From an uncultured Collinsella sp. (GTDB lineage: Bacteria; Actinomycetota; Coriobacteriia; Coriobacteriales; Coriobacteriaceae): a DNA stretch of 21,538 nucleotides. The translations under genes were made by a program, and so were the position numbers. The stretch's first letter is position 1. Every line of letters begins with the position of its first letter. The notes beneath the pieces are model-generated. The model ran no database searches and was not told the DNA's origin. It worked only from the letters and a program-made list of their open reading frames with translations. Below, piece by piece: positions 21,506 through 21,538 of this stretch. The DNA is taken from NCBI GenBank assembly GCA_900547805.1, contig URIE01000021.1, forward strand, positions 1 through 21,538, read 5' to 3'.

Positions 21506-21538
21506 CTGTCTCTTATACACATCTGACGCTGCCGACGA
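21506..21538. other. Illumina Nextera adapter sequence at the contig end (not genomic)
   Basis: The last 33 bases start with CTGTCTCTTATACACATCT (21506-21524; the Tn5 mosaic end) and continue with the 14-nt read-1 tail to 21538. This equals the reverse complement of the Nextera transposase read-1 adapter over its full length. True genomic sequence ends at 21505. Any gene call reaching into these bases, such as a frame starting MYKRQ, is an artefact. Confidence 0.98.

Noticed and set aside
21380..21520. N-terminal extension of the TetR protein beginning MYKRQ
   Set aside because: The first codons are adapter sequence and the rest overlaps the LarC-like frame; the family-typical start is at 21379.

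Overview
The window looks like a chromosomal contig end from a high-GC, gut-type actinobacterium. I infer a Coriobacteriia member close to Collinsella. The basis is GC-rich third codon positions, AGGAGG-type ribosome sites, TTG/GTG starts, and the gene repertoire: paired YhgE/Pip proteins, M20D amidohydrolase plus MFS transporter, and a Ni-dependent lactate racemase locus with an aquaglyceroporin. No phage, insertion sequence, CRISPR array, tRNA or rRNA was seen. The last 33 bases are not genomic: they are the reverse complement of the Illumina Nextera read-1 transposase adapter.

Layout. 1-858: the tail of a probable bacterial tyrosine kinase, followed by a CpsB/YwqE-type PHP tyrosine phosphatase, i.e. 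the regulatory end of a surface-polysaccharide locus. 898-1398: an ElaA-like GNAT acetyltransferase. 1599-3623: htpG (Hsp90), followed by two intergenic palindromes. 3899-8905: two abutting YhgE/Pip membrane proteins with long helical extracytoplasmic regions. 9107-10090: an EamA/DMT exporter with its own terminator. 10207-12813: an M20D amidohydrolase and an MFS transporter, 3 nt apart. 12849-13052: three large hairpins in a row. 13117-14430: hisS. 14689-17502: ppc. 17503-18491: about 1 kb without a gene, rich in repeats. 18492-20550: larA and a MIP-family channel. 20575-20701: a second nested palindrome. 20840-21505, minus strand: a TetR regulator preceded by the end of a LarC-like gene, cut by the contig end.

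How genes work together. The kinase/phosphatase pair would control polysaccharide polymerisation by tyrosine phosphorylation. The amidohydrolase and MFS genes look like an uptake-and-hydrolysis unit for an N-acyl amino acid or similar small amide. At the right end, larA and the channel converge on larC-tetR. LarC helps build the nickel-pincer cofactor that LarA needs, and the channel could move lactic acid or a related small acid. A TetR protein directly behind larC is a candidate local regulator. LarB and LarE are not in the window.

The least explained material is intergenic. Two nested palindromes (17526-17652 and 20575-20701) have almost identical geometry but different arm sequences. A segment between their stems shows a compensatory base-pair change. 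Right-half copies of this element repeat at about 118-bp spacing from 17606 to 17906. I regard this family as the best candidate here for something undescribed.
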